Positions 1 to 9,441 of a stretch of DNA of 64,000 bases are shown piece by piece. The notes beneath the pieces are model-generated. The model worked only from the letters and a program-made list of their open reading frames with translations, did no database searches and was not told where the DNA came from. Where the stretch lies: the NCBI RefSeq assembly GCF_000317575.1, contig NC_019748.1, forward strand, positions 4,174,501 through 4,238,500, read 5' to 3'. Within the stretch, counting starts at the first letter, position 1. Every line of letters begins with the position of its first letter. Both the position numbers and the translations under genes were made by a program. The stretch comes from Stanieria cyanosphaera PCC 7437 (lineage in GTDB: Bacteria; Cyanobacteriota; Cyanobacteriia; Cyanobacteriales; Xenococcaceae).

Positions 1-1041
1 TTGGTCTTCGGCTACTAAGACTAAAGATTGTTTTTCCTCAGCATCAATAAGTAAAACTTTGTCAACTCTGGCAGGACTAAGAGAATTAGCAATATAAGTT
101 GCAGGATCTGGAGACCAGCGAATTACGTCAATTTTTTCTCCTCGTAATTCATTAACTACGGCTTGGATACGAGAACCTCTAGCACCGATACAAGCTCCTA
201 CTGGGTCTACATCTCTTTCTAGGGTATCTACCGCTATTTTGGTGCGAACACCTACATGACGAGAAGGGGGATGAGCTTCACGAGCAACTGCTACAATTCT
301 GACGATTTCTTCTTCGATTTCTGGTACTTCGTTGCTAAATAATTCTACTACTAAGCCAGCAGCAGATCTAGAAACAATTAACTGAGGTCCTCGATGGGGA
401 GTTTCTCGAACTTTTTTCAAATAAACTTTGAAAGTAGTATTAGAACGATAAGTATCGTTAACTAATTGTTCTCGTTTTGGTAATTCGGCTTCAACTTCAG
501 GTTGTCCGACTCCACTGCTGACTGCCATAATAACGGACTGTCTTTCAAACCGTAGTACTCGTGCTTGCAAAAGAGTGTTTTCTAAGTCTTTAAACTCTTC
601 CTGAACTAACTTTCGTTGTTGGTCTCTTAGTTTTTGTAGCAGTACTTGTTTTGTTTGAATTGCTGCCATGCGACCAAAGTCTTTTTGTTCAGGAGTAACA
701 TCAACTAAAACGGTATCTCCTACCTGAAATTCTGAATCTCCTAATTGTTCTTTAACTTCTTTTAAAGGAATTTCGTGGTCGTTGCTCGAAACCTCTTCGA
801 CAATGGTTTTGGTTGTGAGAATTCTAAAACCTTCTTCTTCAATATCTAGCTGGACGTTGAAATTATCAAAGTATTCCTCGCTAAACTGATGACGGTCTAA
901 ACTTTGAGCGCGACGAAACCTTTCATAGCCTTTAAGGAGAGCTTCTCTCAATGCTTCTTGGACTGAGGTTTGGGGTAGATTGTGTCGTTGGCTGATTTGT
1001 TCAATCATATCCCTCAGACCAGGTAAATTTACTATGGTCAT
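1..1041 (-). CDS. nusA: Transcription termination/antitermination factor NusA (C-terminal end cut by window edge)
   Basis: NusA binds RNA polymerase and modulates pausing, termination and antitermination. The first 347 codons are visible and run off the left edge. The start reads MTIVNLPGLRDMIEQISQ, followed by the conserved segment EALREALLKGYERFRRAQ of the N-terminal polymerase-binding domain. The S1 domain lies at about residues 110-200 (FQVGDTVLVDVTPEQKDFGR is its start in the related arrangement). The KH region begins around the GACIGARGSRIQAV motif near residue 300. I chose the ATG at 1041 because AGGAG sits 8 bases upstream; an in-frame ATG at 1047 is only 2 bases from it. rimP lies immediately upstream, the usual rimP-nusA order. 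Confidence 0.95.
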   Translation of the reverse strand, partial: MTIVNLPGLRDMIEQISQRHNLPQTSVQEALREALLKGYERFRRAQSLDRHQFSEEYFDNFNVQLDIEEEGFRILTTKTIVEEVSSNDHEIPLKEVKEQLGDSEFQVGDTVLVDVTPEQKDFGRMAAIQTKQVLLQKLRDQQRKLVQEEFKDLENTLLQARVLRFERQSVIMAVSSGVGQPEVEAELPKREQLVNDTYRSNTTFKVYLKKVRETPHRGPQLIVSRSAAGLVVELFSNEVPEIEEEIVRIVAVAREAHPPSRHVGVRTKIAVDTLERDVDPVGACIGARGSRIQAVVNELRGEKIDVIRWSPDPATYIANSLSPARVDKVLLIDAEEKQSLVLVAEDQ

Positions 1042-1217
1042 AGGCATCACTCCTAAAATTTTGCTTAACTATATGATTAATAGAGATTGAGAACTGTTTT
1101 TTGTATTGATGAAGTTTGGCAATTACCATCAAAGGTAATGCTCACTACTCAGGAATTGTCACCTAGAATTTGATTTAGTGAATTCTGTACCGTCCTTAGA
1201 GGCAAAATACCGATGAT

Positions 1218-1679
1218 TTAATCAGTGTCATCGAGTTGAACTTTGGCAATTAAGTGGCGAGGGATAGCTAAAGCTTTTCCTTTTTGATTGATATAAACTG
1301 CTTGCTCGTCACGTCCTTGAAGTTTACCTTGCCACTCCTTACGTTCTTTATAAGGAGTAAAGGTTTTCACAATAACCGAAAATCCCTTAAAAGAGATAAA
1401 CTCTCTGTCTGTGGTTAATGTACGAGAAATACCAGGGCTAGATATTTCCAATACATAAGAACCAGGAATAATTTCTGTTGTATCGAGTGTTGCTTCTAAT
1501 GCCAAACTCATGCGTTCGCAGTCATCAAGGCTAGTATCCGCACTCAGATTGCGAACATCTATTCTCAGTACTGGTGGTTTTTTATTGGTTTGAAAAACTA
1601 TGTCTACCAATTCTAAGTTTAACTCTTGGGCAAGGGGTGTTGCCAATTCTGCTATTTGAGAAACAAGAGGATGGGTCAT
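1218..1679 (-). CDS. rimP: Ribosome maturation factor RimP
   Basis: RimP assists late assembly of the 30S ribosomal subunit. The roughly 153-residue protein shows the family features: an N-terminal domain with LELVDIVFQ and LRIDVRN, the DDCERMSLALEATLD segment, and the signature LEISSPGISRTL before the C-terminal Sm-like barrel (YKERKEWQGKLQG, then the ending LIAKVQLDD). Length is normal for the family. The longest reading begins at a TTG at 1688, but the ATG at 1679 three codons later is preferred. It is the first gene of the pair with nusA, about 175 bases upstream of it on the same strand; the two are probably cotranscribed. Confidence 0.93.
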   Translation of the reverse strand: MTHPLVSQIAELATPLAQELNLELVDIVFQTNKKPPVLRIDVRNLSADTSLDDCERMSLALEATLDTTEIIPGSYVLEISSPGISRTLTTDREFISFKGFSVIVKTFTPYKERKEWQGKLQGRDEQAVYINQKGKALAIPRHLIAKVQLDDTD

Positions 1680-1878
1680 TGTCTGCAAACAATCGTCAGT
1701 AGTTTTAATGCTTTAGCTAAGAGATTGAAAATTTTTCCAATAAAAAAAGCGGGGTAAACCCACTCTCAATCTACTTAGATGCTAAGGTAGGTGGAAAGAA
1801 GTTTTTTAGGACAATTCTTCCCAAAATTTATCTTATCAACAATTGAGGTTAATTGCCTAGGAAAGATTGGTGGGTTAA

Positions 1879-1914
1879 TTCGCTTCGCTCGAACTGAGTC
1901 CTGAGCGAAGCGAA
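1879..1914. repeat. Perfect 12-bp palindromic repeat
   Basis: TTCGCTTCGCTC at 1879-1890 is exactly complementary to GAGCGAAGCGAA at 1903-1914, with a 12-base loop. No T-run follows directly, so it looks like a dispersed palindromic repeat and not a terminator. Confidence 0.75.
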
Positions 1915-1991
1915 GGAACTGAAGGATCAAAGTAAAAAAGCACAAGGCAAGAGGTTTTAAACCTATTACCTAATTACTTCCTAACAACTGA

Positions 1992-2022
1992 TGTAGAGAT
2001 ATGTCGGCGACACGTCTCTACT
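1992..2022. repeat. REP-like hairpin with GTAGAGA / TCTCTAC ends
   Basis: GTAGAGA near 1993 pairs with TCTCTAC near 2016-2022 across an imperfect stem. Similar ACGTCTCTAC tails occur at about 6290, 53100, 54843 and 60144, so this belongs to a family of small dispersed hairpins. Confidence 0.55.
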
Positions 2023-2045
2023 GGTAACTGATAGCTGGTAACTGG

Positions 2046-3590
2046 TCACTGTTGATGGTGATGGGCGATTTGGCGAATTGAGCGAGTTTGTTCGAGAATC
2101 GCCTCAATATCTTCATGCGAAAGACGCTCAACATAATTAATTTTAATTTCTTCTAATAAATCAATCAGCAGCAGTTCTATTTTGACGATGCTTTGTTTGG
2201 CTTTGATTTCTGAGGAGAAGGATTGAGTTAGATTGGTTAAGAGACTTTCGAGTAATTGATTAAATTTTTCATCTTCTTCTAAGATGGCTTGAAAGGCATC
2301 AGAGAAAATTTGATAAGTTTGTTGTACTAATTGTTGAGTTAAATTAACGATTGTGCGATCGCTTCCTGGTAAAAAACGAATTCCTTGATAAGCTGGAGTT
2401 TGTTTGAGAACTTTTTCGATACTGTATTGAAGTAAGGCTTCGGCTTCTGGTCTAATTTTGGGTAAAACTTGATAAACAAGCAGTTGAGAGAGTATTTTGA
2501 CTATTTCTGCGGTTTCGTTCGTGTTGTTGATATCTATATAGGGATTATTTTGGTGTTGAGATAATAATTTGGTAATTTCTCCTTGACGAATCGAGGTTTG
2601 AATTTGATTAATTATCCGAATCACTACTATTTCCGTTACATCTTCAGCAATAGAAGCAACTACACCTTGACTTATTTGTCTTTGAACAGTGTGAAGATCA
2701 ATTAGTTGAGCTTGATTGAGACGAATTGTTACAGGAATAATGCGTAACCATCGCCAAAAAGGAAGCAGAAACAGGACATCGTACCAACGCCACAGCATTG
2801 CATCGAGCCAGCTAATTCCTGTACGACTGCGACTAATATACCAAGTACGAGCTAAAAATTCTAAACCAAAAATAAGCCCAAACGGAAAATCAATTAAGCC
2901 AAAGTTATCAATATATCTTCCATTTTCACCGATATAACGATAATAGTTACTAGCAATTAAAGGTCTAATTTGTTGGTCAAAAAAGATTAATTCTAATTGA
3001 GCTTTTGCTTGATTTTGAAGATAGTTAGGACTCCAGAATTGCCAGAATGATTGTTTAGCGGATCTAGCTTGATTGGGAAGATGTTCGCGCATTCTATTTT
3101 TGATTCGCTCCAAAGTTCCTATTTTATTTGCTTCGGCAAACGGATTGGTTTGGATCATTTCCAGACTTTGACGACGTAAATCTCCTAAAATTGTGGTGAC
3201 TTCAGGAGAATTAATTTCATTATTTAAAATAACTTGTTTTAATTGATCTACCTTTTCTAAATATTGTTCGGTTTCGCGATTAGGAATTATTCCTTTAAAC
3301 TGGTCGTATTGAGTAATAAATTTAGAAAAATTTTCATTAATAAAATCTACTTTAATTCCCTGTAATTCAACATAGCCAAATTTAAGGTTACCAAGAGTAA
3401 CTTGTCCATCGAACCAAAAATCACGGAGGGGAACATAGGTTAAATTGAAGATTACTAAAATAAAATTAATTGCTGCTAGGAGAGCCATAATCTTTTCAAA
3501 CCAAAGTTTGGCAGGATTTTTTTTGACTCTAATTGCGGGATTTTTTCTGACAATAGTCATTATGTTAGAATTTGCGGTCTCATCAGTCAC
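2046..3590 (-). CDS. Uncharacterized membrane-associated protein, 514 aa
   Basis: I do not recognise a named family. After a basic N-terminus (residues about 15-30) there is one clear membrane segment at about residues 34-55 (MALLAAINFILVIFNL). A long polar, helix-rich region follows to about residue 220. A second hydrophobic stretch at about 230-285 contains FGLIFGLEFLARTWYISRS and LWRWYDVLFLLPFWRWLRIIPV, which loosely recalls the voltage-sensor/pore entrance of ion-channel-like proteins, but no selectivity filter was found. The C-terminal 220 residues are predicted helical, with many Gln, Ile and Leu and no catalytic motif. The gene stands alone between rimP and a convergently placed neighbour set. 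Function unknown. Confidence 0.7.
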   Translation of the reverse strand: MTDETANSNIMTIVRKNPAIRVKKNPAKLWFEKIMALLAAINFILVIFNLTYVPLRDFWFDGQVTLGNLKFGYVELQGIKVDFINENFSKFITQYDQFKGIIPNRETEQYLEKVDQLKQVILNNEINSPEVTTILGDLRRQSLEMIQTNPFAEANKIGTLERIKNRMREHLPNQARSAKQSFWQFWSPNYLQNQAKAQLELIFFDQQIRPLIASNYYRYIGENGRYIDNFGLIDFPFGLIFGLEFLARTWYISRSRTGISWLDAMLWRWYDVLFLLPFWRWLRIIPVTIRLNQAQLIDLHTVQRQISQGVVASIAEDVTEIVVIRIINQIQTSIRQGEITKLLSQHQNNPYIDINNTNETAEIVKILSQLLVYQVLPKIRPEAEALLQYSIEKVLKQTPAYQGIRFLPGSDRTIVNLTQQLVQQTYQIFSDAFQAILEEDEKFNQLLESLLTNLTQSFSSEIKAKQSIVKIELLLIDLLEEIKINYVERLSHEDIEAILEQTRSIRQIAHHHQQ

Positions 3591-3756
3591 CTCTTAAAAT
3601 TTTCGTATATTTCAGTGACAAAAATTAACTAAATTATTCTAGGTAAACACACAAATCAATTTCAAATCAAAACTAATAGCTTTTGTTTCTTCCTGAATAA
3701 TGTGAAGAACTACTGCCTTAACTCAACCAAAGTTTTGGAGAGAAATGCTACGAAAT

Positions 3757-4401
3757 TTACTCTTCTGTACTAGCTAATACGCCGTGAAGAAAAATATCAG
3801 CAATTCCTTCTGCCATTTCTTGAATAGCTTGAGGAGAACCTTGGGGATCGATAATAGTTTGATCGGAAAAACCTGCGATCGCAAACATTCCTAAGAACAC
3901 TTGAGCGACAATTTTAGGATTCATAGGACGATAAATCCCTTTATCCATTGCCGTTTGAAAGAAAGCTTCTGCTACGTCGGTCATTTTAGCAATTACTTCT
4001 GATTGAATTCGTTCTCGTAGTTCGGGATGATATTGTGCTTCAATAAAGCATACCCGCAGGAGATCGCTATTATGTTGTAGATGTAGCATTCGGCGACGCA
4101 TTACCTGAGCTACTGCTTTATAACTACCCATTTCACTCAATTCTGTTAATAAATCGGTCAAAATTTCAATCCAACCTGCGGTAGCAACTTCGGTGAGAAT
4201 TGCTTTTTTATTGGTAAAATGACGAAATAATGTGCCTTCAGCTACATGAGAAGCATTAGCTAAATCCCTAGTTGTAGTAGCATCATAGCCTTGACGTGCA
4301 AATAAACGAAGTGCAGCTTTAAGAATACGAGTGCGGGTATTTTCTTCATTAGCAGAGGATTGATTAGCTGCTACAAAATTCCGTCCTTCAAAAACTTGCA
4401 T
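3757..4401 (-). CDS. TetR/AcrR family transcriptional regulator
   Basis: A one-component repressor-type regulator. Residues about 20-70 form the TetR DNA-binding domain: TRTRILKAALRLFARQGYDA, then TTTRDLANASHVAEGTLFRHF with the helix-turn-helix. The remaining 145 residues are the variable ligand/dimerization domain, so the ligand cannot be predicted. Total length (214 aa) is typical. The start is the ATG at 4401; the extra 18 residues before the helix-turn-helix are polar. The divergently placed M16 peptidase genes begin about 300 bases away, so they are plausible but unproven targets. Confidence 0.9.
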   Translation of the reverse strand: MQVFEGRNFVAANQSSANEENTRTRILKAALRLFARQGYDATTTRDLANASHVAEGTLFRHFTNKKAILTEVATAGWIEILTDLLTELSEMGSYKAVAQVMRRRMLHLQHNSDLLRVCFIEAQYHPELRERIQSEVIAKMTDVAEAFFQTAMDKGIYRPMNPKIVAQVFLGMFAIAGFSDQTIIDPQGSPQAIQEMAEGIADIFLHGVLASTEE

Positions 4402-4698
4402 AATTGTAAAGTGATAATTATTTAGGGACTAAGTTACAATATTTGCCGTGTCACTGTATTTAAATTTACTAAATTAATGCTACTTTTTAATTAATTTTTT
4501 ATAATTTTTCAATTTTATCTAAAAGCCTAATAACTTGAGTTTGAATAATCAAAACGTTGAGATTAATCAACTTATTCTCAAACAATTAGTAATTTTTGTT
4601 GGTTAAGCTTTACAGAACTTATCTCTAAATTGCCGTTTTTCAATAAATAGGCTGTTTGAGATTAATTTATGTTTTAATTACGCCAATCAATCAAACAA

Positions 4699-6261
4699 GT
4701 GATCATGCCCAAAAAATTATTTAGTTACAAAAAAAATTTAATCGGATTGATCCTAGTTGTTTTTTGCCTAGGCTGGAATAGTTTAGTTTTACCAGCTTAT
4801 GGCGATACTGACAATTCGGTTGCTGATAATTCTATTCAACCTTATTTAGCCAAAGTCATCAAAAATGTTACTGAATTTCGGCTTGATAATGGTATGAAGT
4901 TTATTGTGTTAGAAAACCAAGAAGCACCAGTAATTTCCTTTGTTACCTATGCCAATGTGGGTGGTGTCGATGAACCTGATGGTAAGACTGGAGTTGCTCA
5001 TTTTTTAGAGCATTTGGCTTTTAAAGGAACAAAAAAAATCGGAACAACCAGTTATTCGGCAGAAAAACCTTATTTAGATCGTTTAGATCAGATTTTTGCT
5101 GAGATCAAAACTGCTAAAGAAGCAGGAAAACAAGAGCGGATAGCACAACTGACTGAAGAGTTTAATCGTACTCAGTCTCAAGCAAATAAATTTGTTAAAC
5201 AAAACGAATACGGACAAATTGTTGATACTGCTGGTGGAGTGGGTTTAAATGCAGCTACTTCGGCTGATTATACTAGCTATTTTTATAGTTTTCCTGCCAA
5301 TAAATTAGAGCTATGGATGTCTTTAGAGTCGGAAAGATTTTTAGAACCAGTATTTAGGGAATTTTATAAAGAAAAACAGGTAATTTTGGAGGAAAGAAGG
5401 TTAAGAACTGATAATTCTCCTATTGGTAAGATGATTGAAGTTTTTCTAGATACTGCTTTTGTTAAACATCCCTATAAACGTCCAACGATTGGTTATAACG
5501 AAGATATTATTAATCTTACTAGGGAGGATGTTAGTCAGTTTTTTGCTACTTATTATGCTCCCAACAACTTAACAGTAGCAATTGTAGGTGATGTCGATCC
5601 TGAAGAAGTTAAAAGTTTAGCGAAGGTGTATTTTGGACGTTATCAAACTCAAGAAAAGCCTGGCAAGGTAACGATAGTTGAACCACCACAACAAAAAACT
5701 AGAGAGGTTACCTTAGAATTTCCGACTCAACCTTGGTATTTGGAAGGTTATCATATTCCCGCTTTAACTGATCCTGATTATCCAATTTATGAAGTAATTG
5801 CAGATTTAATGAGTAATGGAAGAACTTCTCGTTTATATCAATCTTTGATTGAAAAACAACAAGTTGCTTTGTCTGCCGAAGGTTTTAGTGGGTTTCCTGG
5901 TGATAAATATCCTAATTTACTTTTATTTTATGCTTTAACCGCTCCTGGACATAGTGTGGATGATGTAGCAACTGCACTGAGAGCAGAAATTGAGCGACTC
6001 AAAACCGAGCCAGTGACAGAAGTAGAACTAGAGCGAGTTAAAACAAAGCTAAAAGCAGATTTGTTACGCACTTTGGATTCTAATATGGGAATGGCAAATT
6101 TATTGGCTGAATATGACGCAAAAACTGGTAATTGGCGCAATATATTTGACGAGTTGGATGCGATCGCATCTGTGACGGCTGCTGATATTCAAACAGTGGC
6201 AAAGAAAACTTTTGTGCCTGAAAATCGTACAGTTGGACGTTTGTTGTCGGCGCAAAACTAA
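4699..6261 (+). CDS. M16 family zinc metallopeptidase, catalytic subunit
   Basis: An exported insulinase/pitrilysin-type protease. A signal peptide is visible (KKNLIGLILVVFCLGWNSLVLPAYG). The zinc motif HFLEH at about residues 101-105 is complete, and the downstream glutamate region (EEYGQIVDTAGGVGLNAATSADYT-like context, then LESERF) is present. The protein lacks the substrate-anchoring Arg/Tyr pair near its C-terminal domain (GRTSRLYQSLIEKQQVALSA). It is followed 67 bases later by a second M16 gene with the opposite pattern, which suggests a two-chain M16B protease. The start could be GTG 4699 or ATG 4705; the difference is two residues. Confidence 0.92.
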   Translation: MIMPKKLFSYKKNLIGLILVVFCLGWNSLVLPAYGDTDNSVADNSIQPYLAKVIKNVTEFRLDNGMKFIVLENQEAPVISFVTYANVGGVDEPDGKTGVAHFLEHLAFKGTKKIGTTSYSAEKPYLDRLDQIFAEIKTAKEAGKQERIAQLTEEFNRTQSQANKFVKQNEYGQIVDTAGGVGLNAATSADYTSYFYSFPANKLELWMSLESERFLEPVFREFYKEKQVILEERRLRTDNSPIGKMIEVFLDTAFVKHPYKRPTIGYNEDIINLTREDVSQFFATYYAPNNLTVAIVGDVDPEEVKSLAKVYFGRYQTQEKPGKVTIVEPPQQKTREVTLEFPTQPWYLEGYHIPALTDPDYPIYEVIADLMSNGRTSRLYQSLIEKQQVALSAEGFSGFPGDKYPNLLLFYALTAPGHSVDDVATALRAEIERLKTEPVTEVELERVKTKLKADLLRTLDSNMGMANLLAEYDAKTGNWRNIFDELDAIASVTAADIQTVAKKTFVPENRTVGRLLSAQN

Positions 6262-6328
6262 TAGTAATTTTTGCCTTTTATAACCTGTTACGTCTCTACG
6301 ACTTTTAACTTTTGACTTTTTCTGTAAT

Positions 6329-7801
6329 ATGAATAGCAATCAACCGAAAAAAATTATTAATTGGCTTGGTTTAGGATTGATAACATTTGTTTTACTGTTG
6401 GTTGTGCGTTTACCAGCAACAGCCGAAACACCCAAACATTATACAGAATTGGAATTTGCTCCACCACCAGAGATTCAATTACCAGATTACGATCGCTATC
6501 AACTAGATAATGGCATGATAGTCTATTTGGTAGAAGACCACGATTTACCTTTGGTTAACGGAACGGCTTTAATTCGTACTGGTTCTCGTTTTGAGCCTTC
6601 AGATCAGATAGGGTTGGCAGAGATTACAGGAACGGTAATGCGTAGTGGTGGTACTAAAAGTCATACTGCTGACGAGTTGAATCTGTTGTTAGAACAAAGA
6701 GCAGCTAGCGTAGAAACTGCAATTAATACTACCTCTGGTAGTGCAGGCTTTAATACCCTCACAGAAGATTTAGATACTGTATTTAAGTTATTTGCAGAAG
6801 TGATCCGCGAACCTGCTTTTGCACCAGAAAAATTTGAATTAGCTAAAAATCAACAGCGTGGTGCAATTTCTCGTCGGAATGATGATCCAGGAGATATTGC
6901 CGAACGAGAATTTGATAAATTGATTTATGGTGAAAATAGTCCCTACGCTAGAACAGTAGAGTATGCAACTCTAGATAATATTACTCGTCAAGATGTGATT
7001 GATTTTTATCAACAATATGTTCGTCCTGATGAGATGATCTTAGGTATTGTGGGAGACTTTGAGTCAACCAAAATGAAAGCTGCGATCGCACAAGCGTTTG
7101 GAGATTGGCAAGTTGATCGCTCTAAACCTCAATTAACTATTCCTACTGCTTCTCAAAAATATACTAGTGGTGTTTTCTTAGTTGATCGTCCGCAATTAAC
7201 CCAAAGTAACATTTTGTTGGGACATTTAGGCGGTACTTTGAAAAATCCTGATTATCCTGCTTTGAGTGTTTTAAACGGAGTTATGAATGGCTTTGGTGGC
7301 AGACTATTTAATGAAGTGCGATCGCGTCAAGGATTAGCTTATAGTGTTTATGGTACTTGGAATGGTAATTATGACTATGATGGTACTTTTATGGCTGGTG
7401 GACAAACTCAAACAGAAAGCACTGTTCCTTTTGTTCAATCTGTCTTAATTGAAATTGAAAGATTACGAAATAGTCCTATTACTGAAAAAGAGTTAGCTAA
7501 TGCTAAAGAATCAATTTTGAATTCTTTTGTGTTTAATTTCCAAGATCCTAATCAAACTGTATCTCGTTTAATGCGTTACGAATATTTTGGTTATCCTGAA
7601 GATTTTATTTTTCAATATCAAGAAAAAGTCAAAGCAACCACAGTAGAAGATATTCAAAGAGTTGCTCAAAAATATTTACATCCAGACAAAATAGTTACTC
7701 TGGTAGTTGGTAATCAAAAAGCGATGAATCCACCTTTAAGTAGTTTAAAAGGAACAGTACAAACAGTAGATATTTCTATTCCTCAATCTCAAAATAGTTG
7801 A
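6329..7801 (+). CDS. M16 family peptidase-like protein, non-catalytic subunit
   Basis: Second half of the M16 pair. It has a signal peptide (LGLGLITFVLLLVVRLPATA). The position of the zinc motif reads GLAEITGTVM, so both histidines and the spacing of HxxEH are lost and no zinc site is expected. The C-terminal domain keeps the Arg and Tyr used by this family for binding the substrate backbone (NEVRSRQGLAYSVYG). In described bacterial M16B heterodimers, one chain carries zinc and the other carries the R/Y pair, which is exactly the division seen here. It probably functions in the periplasm as the partner of the upstream product. Confidence 0.9.
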   Translation: MNSNQPKKIINWLGLGLITFVLLLVVRLPATAETPKHYTELEFAPPPEIQLPDYDRYQLDNGMIVYLVEDHDLPLVNGTALIRTGSRFEPSDQIGLAEITGTVMRSGGTKSHTADELNLLLEQRAASVETAINTTSGSAGFNTLTEDLDTVFKLFAEVIREPAFAPEKFELAKNQQRGAISRRNDDPGDIAEREFDKLIYGENSPYARTVEYATLDNITRQDVIDFYQQYVRPDEMILGIVGDFESTKMKAAIAQAFGDWQVDRSKPQLTIPTASQKYTSGVFLVDRPQLTQSNILLGHLGGTLKNPDYPALSVLNGVMNGFGGRLFNEVRSRQGLAYSVYGTWNGNYDYDGTFMAGGQTQTESTVPFVQSVLIEIERLRNSPITEKELANAKESILNSFVFNFQDPNQTVSRLMRYEYFGYPEDFIFQYQEKVKATTVEDIQRVAQKYLHPDKIVTLVVGNQKAMNPPLSSLKGTVQTVDISIPQSQNS

Positions 7802-7817
7802 GTAGCTCTTAAAAGCG

Positions 7818-7853
7818 ATCGCGTTAATTTTTAATTTTAGCGCGATTTTATTT
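7818..7853 (+). terminator. Hairpin terminator between convergent genes
   Basis: ATCGCG at 7818-7823 pairs with CGCGAT at 7841-7846 and is followed by a T-rich tract (TTTTATTT). It lies just after the M16 pair, before the convergent DUF29 gene. The left arm overlaps a GCGATCGC HIP1 site. Confidence 0.5.
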
Positions 7854-7867
7854 CTCAAATTATGATT

Positions 7868-8353
7868 CTACTTTATTTCAGTAAGTGTAAAACTATTTTT
7901 AACTAGATTAAATATCTGCAAAGCATCTGAATGGTATGTTTCATCTATAAGCTTAAAAGTTGTATCTTTGAGGGTTTCTTCATCAATTAAAGTGATTAGT
8001 TCGTCTACATCTATTCCTTCAAAAATTTCTTGAGAGGCTTTGATTAAAGCTCTAGGAAAAGTTTCTGCAAAACTATCTGCCCAATCATTTTGTTTAATAT
8101 AATAAGATTTTTTTCCTAAATGATTGCGTTTTTGAATTTCTAAAAGGCTGTTAATAATAGAGTTGCGCCAACTTTTAGTAACTCTTTTTTCAATTTGAAT
8201 TTTGATTAAATGAACTAGAAGAATAACGAGAAAACTTTGTAAATTATTAATTTTGTCTTGTCTACCCATTTCTTCTAATTCTTCAATTATTGCTAAAGAT
8301 TTTTCCCAATCTCGGTTAATAATTGATTGTTTAAGTTCGATTATTTCTTCCAT
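7868..8353 (-). CDS. DUF29 domain-containing protein
   Basis: A 161-residue protein of the DUF29 type, common in cyanobacteria and of unknown role. The recognisable core is IEELEEMGRQDKINNLQSFL, then ILLVHLIKIQ and the SWRNSIINSLLEI segment. It has no signal peptide or membrane segment. The usual N-terminal stretch of the family (a YD..Y.W motif) is shortened here, so this copy is a little shorter than many relatives. It converges on the M16 pair. Confidence 0.75.
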   Translation of the reverse strand: MEEIIELKQSIINRDWEKSLAIIEELEEMGRQDKINNLQSFLVILLVHLIKIQIEKRVTKSWRNSIINSLLEIQKRNHLGKKSYYIKQNDWADSFAETFPRALIKASQEIFEGIDVDELITLIDEETLKDTTFKLIDETYHSDALQIFNLVKNSFTLTEIK

Positions 8354-8482
8354 AAGATTTCTTGAAATAGATCGTGATGCTGGCGATTGTTCTACACTAG
8401 ATAATCTGGATCATTTAATTCTATTGTAATGCGATCGCTCTAAGATTGTTTTTATAATTAGCCAAAAAATAAATATTAATAA

Positions 8483-9412
8483 ATGACTAATACTGGTTTT
8501 ATCAATTTAAATAAACCTGCTGGGTTTACTTCCCATGATTGCGTTGCTAAAATGCGACGTTTATTAAAAACCAAAAAAATTGGACATGGAGGAACTCTCG
8601 ATCCTTCTGCTACAGGAGTTTTACCTATTGCAGTAGGGAAAGCAACCAGACTATTGCAATTTTTACCAGAACCTAAAGCTTATCGCGCTCGAATTCGTTT
8701 GGGAGTAACTACCACTACCGATGATTTAGAAGGAGAAATAATTAGTTCTCAAACTGTTCAAGATTTAAAACTAGAAAATATTAAGACCTATTTAAATAAA
8801 TTAACAGGAACAATTGAACAAGTTCCTCCAATGTATAGTGCTATCAAACAAGAAGGAAAAAAACTTTATGAATTGGCAAGAAAAGGAAAACAAGTTGATG
8901 TCCCCTCGCGCATAGTTACTATTAACGAGCTAAAAATCATTGAATTTACCTATCAAGATTTTCCTGAATTAGAAATAGAAATTAACTGTAGTCCTGGAAC
9001 TTATATAAGAGCGATCGCACGTGATTTGGGTTCTATGCTGGGAGTTGGTGGAACTTTAGCTAATTTAATCCGCATCGAAAGTTCTGGCATGAAATTATCT
9101 GATAGTTTAACTTTTATAGAGATAGAACAACAATTAGAAGCAGAAACTTTTAATTTAATTCCACCTAGTCAAGCGTTAAATCATTTAGATACAATTAGTT
9201 TAAATAATCAAGATGCTCTGCATTGGTGTCAAGGACAAAAAATTACCATTAAGTTAGAACAATTTGAATCAAAACAATCTTTATCTGCTCCAGAAATGTA
9301 TCTCAAAGTTATTGATGAACACGAAAATTTTTTAGGAATTACTCAACTCATTAATCAAGCAGAAGACCTATTGATTAAACCCAAAATAGTATGTGCTAAC
9401 TTGGAGCAATAG
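8483..9412 (+). CDS. truB: tRNA pseudouridine(55) synthase TruB
   Basis: Converts uridine 55 in the T-loop of tRNAs to pseudouridine. The catalytic aspartate is Asp40 in GHGGTLDPSATGVLP. Further conserved segments are YRARIRLGVTTTTDDLEG, QVPPMYSAIKQEGKKLYELARKG and CSPGTYIRAIARDLG. Length (309 aa) is normal. The start at ATG 8483 gives FINLNKPAGFTSHDC right at the N-terminus, as expected. The histidine kinase gene begins 29 bases after its stop, so readthrough is possible. Confidence 0.97.
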   Translation: MTNTGFINLNKPAGFTSHDCVAKMRRLLKTKKIGHGGTLDPSATGVLPIAVGKATRLLQFLPEPKAYRARIRLGVTTTTDDLEGEIISSQTVQDLKLENIKTYLNKLTGTIEQVPPMYSAIKQEGKKLYELARKGKQVDVPSRIVTINELKIIEFTYQDFPELEIEINCSPGTYIRAIARDLGSMLGVGGTLANLIRIESSGMKLSDSLTFIEIEQQLEAETFNLIPPSQALNHLDTISLNNQDALHWCQGQKITIKLEQFESKQSLSAPEMYLKVIDEHENFLGITQLINQAEDLLIKPKIVCANLEQ

Positions 9413-9441
9413 TTCTAAGTTTTAGAGATAGAGAAGTTTTC

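Larger units (their letters stand above)
1689..2045. other. Repeat-rich intergenic region
   Basis: No gene seen. It contains a perfect 12-bp inverted repeat at 1879-1914, a stretch at about 1921-1955 that resembles one at 21681-21715 (both read AAGGATC, then AAGTAAAAA, then GGCAAG), and a hairpin-like sequence around 1992-2022 ending in CACGTCTCTAC. It then runs into the repetitive GGTAACTG phrases that recur elsewhere in the window. Confidence 0.7.
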
